NCBI GenBank assembly: GCA_016808115.1
Contig: JAEQBH010000650.1
Coordinates: 806,001-870,000, forward strand
Source: Tetrastigma voinierianum
Taxonomy: Eukaryota; Streptophyta; Magnoliopsida; Vitales; Vitaceae
Reading direction: 5' to 3'
Length of the DNA: 64,000 nucleotides
The position numbers and the translations under genes were made by a program. Each line of letters starts with the position of its first letter. Positions within the stretch are counted from its first letter, which is position 1. The notes beneath the pieces are model-generated. The model did no database searches, was not told the DNA's origin, and saw only the letters and a list, made by a program, of their open reading frames with translations. Below, piece after piece: positions 59,814-64,000 of this stretch.

Positions 59814-62342
59814 TGTAGCGACCCCGAGCCCGACCCGGCCCGGCCCGGTTGGCGGATCGAACAGAAAGCCGAGACCTTGGCGAAGCCATTATTCAAATCC
59901 TTGTAATTACATTTCATGATCAGGGGCCTTGGTTTAATTCTCTTAGTTATCGTTTTATTAAATTTTTATTTTCAAAAGTGTCGCGACCCGAATCTTAACT
60001 CGACCCAGTTGGCGGATCCCAACCGGAGCCCAATTTACTCCGACATTTTCAATTATCTTCTCAAAACATTTTATTTGTGTTATTCCATTTTAGACTTTTT
60101 AATTACGCGGAAGCACTTCATTTTGGGCAAGTCCATAAACATTTACAAATTCAAAAGACCCATAACATTACATTTAGCAAAATGCATTTACAAAATAGAA
60201 GTTCAGAGTTCAAATTGTTTTTACAAAATATCAATGTTCGAAAGAAATGGAGTGAATGCATATGTGAACTATACTCACTTAATTCTTTCTATGACTCTAA
60301 GCTCCTCGATCTTGGGTCTTGCTAACATCTCACTCGAATTACTGCGCATTGATTAAAACAATACGCTAGCATTTTCATGTAGTGGTTCTATCTGATTCTC
60401 TATACAGTTCAATATATATCATGCATTTATCAAAATGTGCCCTTTATGCAGTAATACGTGTAATGTAAAAGATATTTATACAAATACACTTTTTATATCA
60501 TGTTCGCTTTTCGGTTTGATGATTTCACATATAGCTATAGAGTCAGAACCACGACAAATTCAGTTGAGGAGATCTGTCTGTTGTCATTCAGTAGCAATGT
60601 GGTTTCACATTCGATATTACCATCTCACATATGGCTATAGAAATCGACATTCACGACAAATTCAATTGGTGAATCATGTCCTGTTTGTCATTCAGTAGCA
60701 ATGTGGTTTCACATTCGATATTACCATCTCACATATGGCTACAGAAATCGACATTCACGACAGATTCAGTTGGTGAATCTGTCACATTTGTCGTCGGTAA
60801 CAATGGTTTCACATTCGATATTATCATCACATGGCTATAAAAATCGGCATTCACGGCAGTTGAGTTGGTGAATCATGTCACATTTGTCATTGATAGCAAA
60901 TATGATTCACATCCAACAGATGCGGTTACCTTCACTTGTAATTCGATTGGTGAATCCCGTCATGTTGGTCGTCAATAATACACTTCCGTCAATTTACTTT
61001 TATGCAATAAATTCACTTATAATTTAAATACACATACATGCAGATATTTGACAAGCATTTCAAATACTAATAATTCAAATCGATATATATGTATATTTCA
61101 CAAATAGAAAACAAACTGAGAACAAATAGGGAACAAAGAACAAACCAATTATCGATTCCTTTTCTCTCTCGATATCAATCCTAGGTCAGATTGTCGTCTT
61201 CACCCGCACCTAGTCAAATACAAATTCTTCACTCTTAGTGGTCAAGCAAACGTTTTTCACTTAGTCTCATTCTTATTTGTACCCTCGTTAATCGTTTCTT
61301 AGGGTCCCTAAACAATTGGTATATGACTACGGGACTTAACAGTGCAAAATAAGCAAAAATAAGGACTCTTTGGAAGAATTAGTCTGGGGCACCACTTTGG
61401 CCGATGCAGATGCCGTCATCCACGCCCGATCGTGCCGTCGCGGTTTGGCGAGCCTGGTACCAGTGCTGCTTACATCCCGATATCGGTACCACTCAAGCGT
61501 ATCGGTACCCTGCAGGTTTACTTGAAAATGCGAGGAATTTCACATTTCTCCACTCATTTTTCTTCCACAAACCTTCTCAGAGATTCTTCCCATATCAAAA
61601 ATCCACCATGGAATCACCCAAAACAACTCCAAATGTGGTTTAGACTCAATAAATCATTTTCCTCAAGTTAGGGCTTTTCACCCAAATACAAATACAAAAG
61701 AATGAGGTTAGGGTTTTGATTTTTCTCACCTTACCTCTTCAAATCTCCTCTTGTATGTTGCTTGGTCTCATAGGAACCCAAGAAATGGGAAGCAAGCCAA
61801 CGAAACTTGATCTCTTGCCAGGCCTAAGCTTTTCCCTTTTCTCTCTCTCTTCCTCCAAAAGCATTGATTTGCTCAATGAGCATCACGAATAAGTTTGGTC
61901 TTTTAAATCTCTTAAGTGTAAGGCCGTGTTGGCTACCCATTCTCCATTCCCATTTTTGTCTTAAGTCCTTAATCTTCATAAGGCCTTGTTGGCCCTCAAT
62001 AAATCCAATTTTCCATTTTTGACATTCTAACTCTTTATTTCACTTTCCTTATCATTTGTCATTTATTTCACATTAGCATTTAAGCTATCATTTGACCCTT
62101 AGGTCCTCATTTTACAAATTCCCACATTTTCCCCTTTTTCACTTAGGTTTATTTCCGGGTTCAATCAATTTCTCAATTTAGCATATAATATTCAATCATA
62201 TGCTCACTCTTTAAATTTGCATTTTCCAATTTATCAATTTATCGAATTTCCCGGAAAAACCAAAGTTTGACTCAATTCATACCCGCAATATATATATAAT
62301 AAAATTATTATAAAAATTCTAAGGTATTTTTGGGGTGTTACA
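59814..62342 (-). mobile_element. Solo LTR C (about 2.5 kb) inside the B 5' LTR
   Basis: Plus-strand ends TGTAGCGACCCC and TTGGGGTGTTACA, so on the minus strand it begins TGTAACACCCCAAAAATACC, like the B LTR start. Flanks CGCAG (59809-59813) and CACAG (62343-62347) match at 4 of 5 positions, and the B LTR is continuous across the site. No internal domain is present. A second terminus-like word, TGTCGCGACCC, occurs at 59979, so the first 165 bases may be a partial duplication or the remnant of another LTR. Confidence 0.72.
60510..60970. repeat. Tandem repeat of about 100 bp in LTR C, four to five copies
   Basis: The word ATGGCTATAG and the surrounding TTTCACATTCGATATTACCA, GACATTCACGACA and TTGGTGAATC(A)TGTC recur at 60531, 60631, 60735 and 60831, with a fifth worn copy. 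Spacing is 96-104 bases. Confidence 0.85.
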
Positions 62343-64000
62343 CACAGTACGGTCCAGTTAAATTTATCTTGGACTAAAAATCAATTAGTGAACCTCACAA
62401 ATACGGTTTCACTAAGAAGAATTCTTGATCAGTGACACATCAATACAATGGATTCGTCTTTGCTATTTTGACTATTGTTATACTGATCTATCCTTATCTG
62501 AATTCGCGGTTAACATTCTATTAAGGAGGCGTTAGATATTTATAGCAAAGTACAATACAATATGTACATTTGTATAAATAGTTTACTTTCAATAGTCATG
62601 CAATTTTCATATGCAAACATTTTACAATCAATTCCTTTAAATCATTTAAAACAATTCAATATGCTTTTCTTATGCATTTAGAACAAGCCTTTCAAATATT
62701 GAAATGAGAATAGGAAAAATAGAACAATCATGCAAAAACTTGAAACGAGGAATAAAAGTCGGTAGAACAAACCCAAAAAGCTTTGCACTTTGATTCCAAT
62801 CCTCGGAATCTTAATCTCAGTTTGGCTTTTCCTCCTCGTTAGCCCCTATTCCAAAACCATTAAAGAACAATATTATTCGTGCGTGCTAGTGGTTTTGGTT
62901 AGGATTGATTTTCGGAGTTTAATATGAGTTCCATTTTCAAAAATCTATATATAGATGGATTCTTGACTCAATGGGATTTCCATAGAGTTCAAGAACACCC
63001 AAAATAAAGTTCAGACGAAGAAGTTATGACTTTCCGAAGTTGGAGGTCACGTGAAATCAAACTCAGCAAAGCTGACCTGACTTAGCCTAGGTGTCCTGAC
63101 CTGTCAAGGCTCAGCTGACCTGTTTGATCTCACCTATTGTCATCTACAGGCATATGAATGGCTTCTTGACTCAATGGGCTTTCCATAGAGTCCAAGAACA
63201 CCCAAAACGGAGGTCGGACGAAGAAGTTATGACCTTCCGAAGTTGGAGGTCACATGTAGTCAAACCGCCGAGCTGACTTGACTTGGCCAGGCTAACCTAA
63301 CACATGTGACTGACGGCCGAGGTGCAGTCGAGGTGCATTGGCCGAGTGCGCTGGCCGAGGTGCTTTGGTCGAGGTGCATTGGTGAGGTGCAGGTGAGGTG
63401 CAGAGGTGCAGCGGGCCAGTGCCTTGGCCAGAAATTTTGTATTGGGCGAAGTACAATCACGGGAAAGGGCCATAACTTAGGCTATAGAGGTCCGAATTGA
63501 GAAATTCAAAAGCCCAACATCAAGTTCATTGATGTGGCTACAATTTACCAGACACTGCCAAATTCCCTTTATTTCTTACCCAAAAATCAATTCTAAGGTT
63601 CGGCTAATGCGTAGGATCAAAAATAGGGAAATTTTCTTGGTTGACTTCTTGACGGACCTTTAGAAAACACATCTATAGGAGCCTTAGAGCTCTTCTCAAC
63701 TCAACCCTAACAAGAAATGAGTTTGGGAGTTTCCAAACCCAAACCATACACAAGATGGAGGGTTCCAAACCATATATCTATTCTTTCTATACCCAAAACT
63801 AGACAAACCCATGCTATTGTACAAAAATCGATACTTTTCCATACGGAACTTAACAAGTTCCATACAGACATAGTTTACATACCTACGATCTTCTTTTCCT
63901 TTCTTTCTTTCTTCTCTTCTCTTCTTCTTTTTCCCTTCTATTCTCTCTTCTTTTCCCCTTTTCCTTTTCTTATGGATCACCCTTAATCATATTTTAAAAA

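Larger units (their letters stand above)
25899..64000 (-). mobile_element. Element B: Tekay-like retrotransposon, split by nested insertions, right end beyond window
   Basis: Components in minus-strand order are: 5' LTR (from beyond 64000 to 59038, split by solo LTR C), Met-type primer site (59030-59019), protease and RNase H pieces (58800-58138), then an insertion (A1), integrase (30212-28842) and 3' LTR (28841-25899). Three deletions cripple it. Gag is missing: fewer than 200 bases separate primer site and protease. The RT core is missing between protease linker and RNase H. The chromodomain and purine tract are missing before the 3' LTR. It sits inside the A0 chromodomain region. The pairing of the two LTRs rests on close similarity over 25940-26700 versus 59060-59810 and 26755-28490 versus 62400-64000. 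Confidence 0.78.
59038..64000 (-). repeat. 5' LTR of element B, split by C, runs off the window
   Basis: LTR text is 59038-59813 and 62343-64000. The inner end reads TGTGAGACCCC on the plus strand. Alignment with 25899-28490 is clear through the CAATTG repeats, the TATATATA word (62946), the 200-base duplication (62954 and 63157), the minisatellite (63318-63420) and the pyrimidine-rich CTTTTCTTCTC region (63890-63970). About 350 further bases would be expected beyond 64000. Confidence 0.82.

Overview
The window looks like nuclear DNA from a flowering plant: intergenic, gene-poor and retrotransposon-rich. The evidence is plant-type Ty3/gypsy elements with Met- and Asp-type primer sites, MULE and PIF/Harbinger relics, and fragments of two typical plant gene families (tau glutathione S-transferase and small-molecule O-methyltransferase). 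I see no intact host gene, no rRNA or tRNA gene and no CRISPR array. The species cannot be named from sequence alone. Nearly all coding traces are broken by small indels, from real decay, from assembly error, or both.

Layout. (1) 1-13190 is mostly AT-rich DNA holding old relics: a minus-strand gypsy pol piece (about 780-2550), a MULE transposase (3490-4400), a tau GST N-terminal piece (4889-5210), a possible LINE tail (8260-8523), a PIF/Harbinger transposase (9483-10450, minus) and a two-exon O-methyltransferase pseudogene (about 11481-12830). (2) 13191-21559 is a minus-strand, gag-only LTR retrotransposon. Where pol should be it carries about 5.8 kb of GC-rich tandem repeats with a unit of roughly 105 bp; this is the most unusual object in the window. 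(3) 21560-23758 is AT-rich, with a MITE-like dimer and a foldback MITE. (4) From 23759 to the window end there is a four-deep nest of LTR elements. A0 (minus, one LTR plus chromodomain end) is entered by B (minus, both LTRs, badly deleted). B is entered by A1 (plus, 30213-58131) inside its pol and by a solo LTR C (59814-62342) inside its 5' LTR. A1 is entered by A2 (plus, 34515-44591) inside its RT and by D (minus, Athila-like, 47692-57197) inside its 3' LTR. Four insertions show matching 5-bp target duplications at 4 of 5 positions, and removing them makes the interrupted host sequences continuous.

How the parts relate. A0, A1, A2 and B are Tekay/Del-like chromoviruses: gag, protease, RT, RNase H, integrase and chromodomain order, a Met-type primer site where preserved, and a purine tract directly before the LTR. 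D is an Athila-like non-chromovirus with an Asp-type primer site. The 13-21 kb element has a Tat/Athila-type gag and leader. A recurring theme is that each family carries its own private array of short tandem or palindromic repeats: one beside a conserved TATA box in the D LTRs, one in the A1 and A2 leaders, others inside LTRs A, B and C, and one giant array in the gag-only element.
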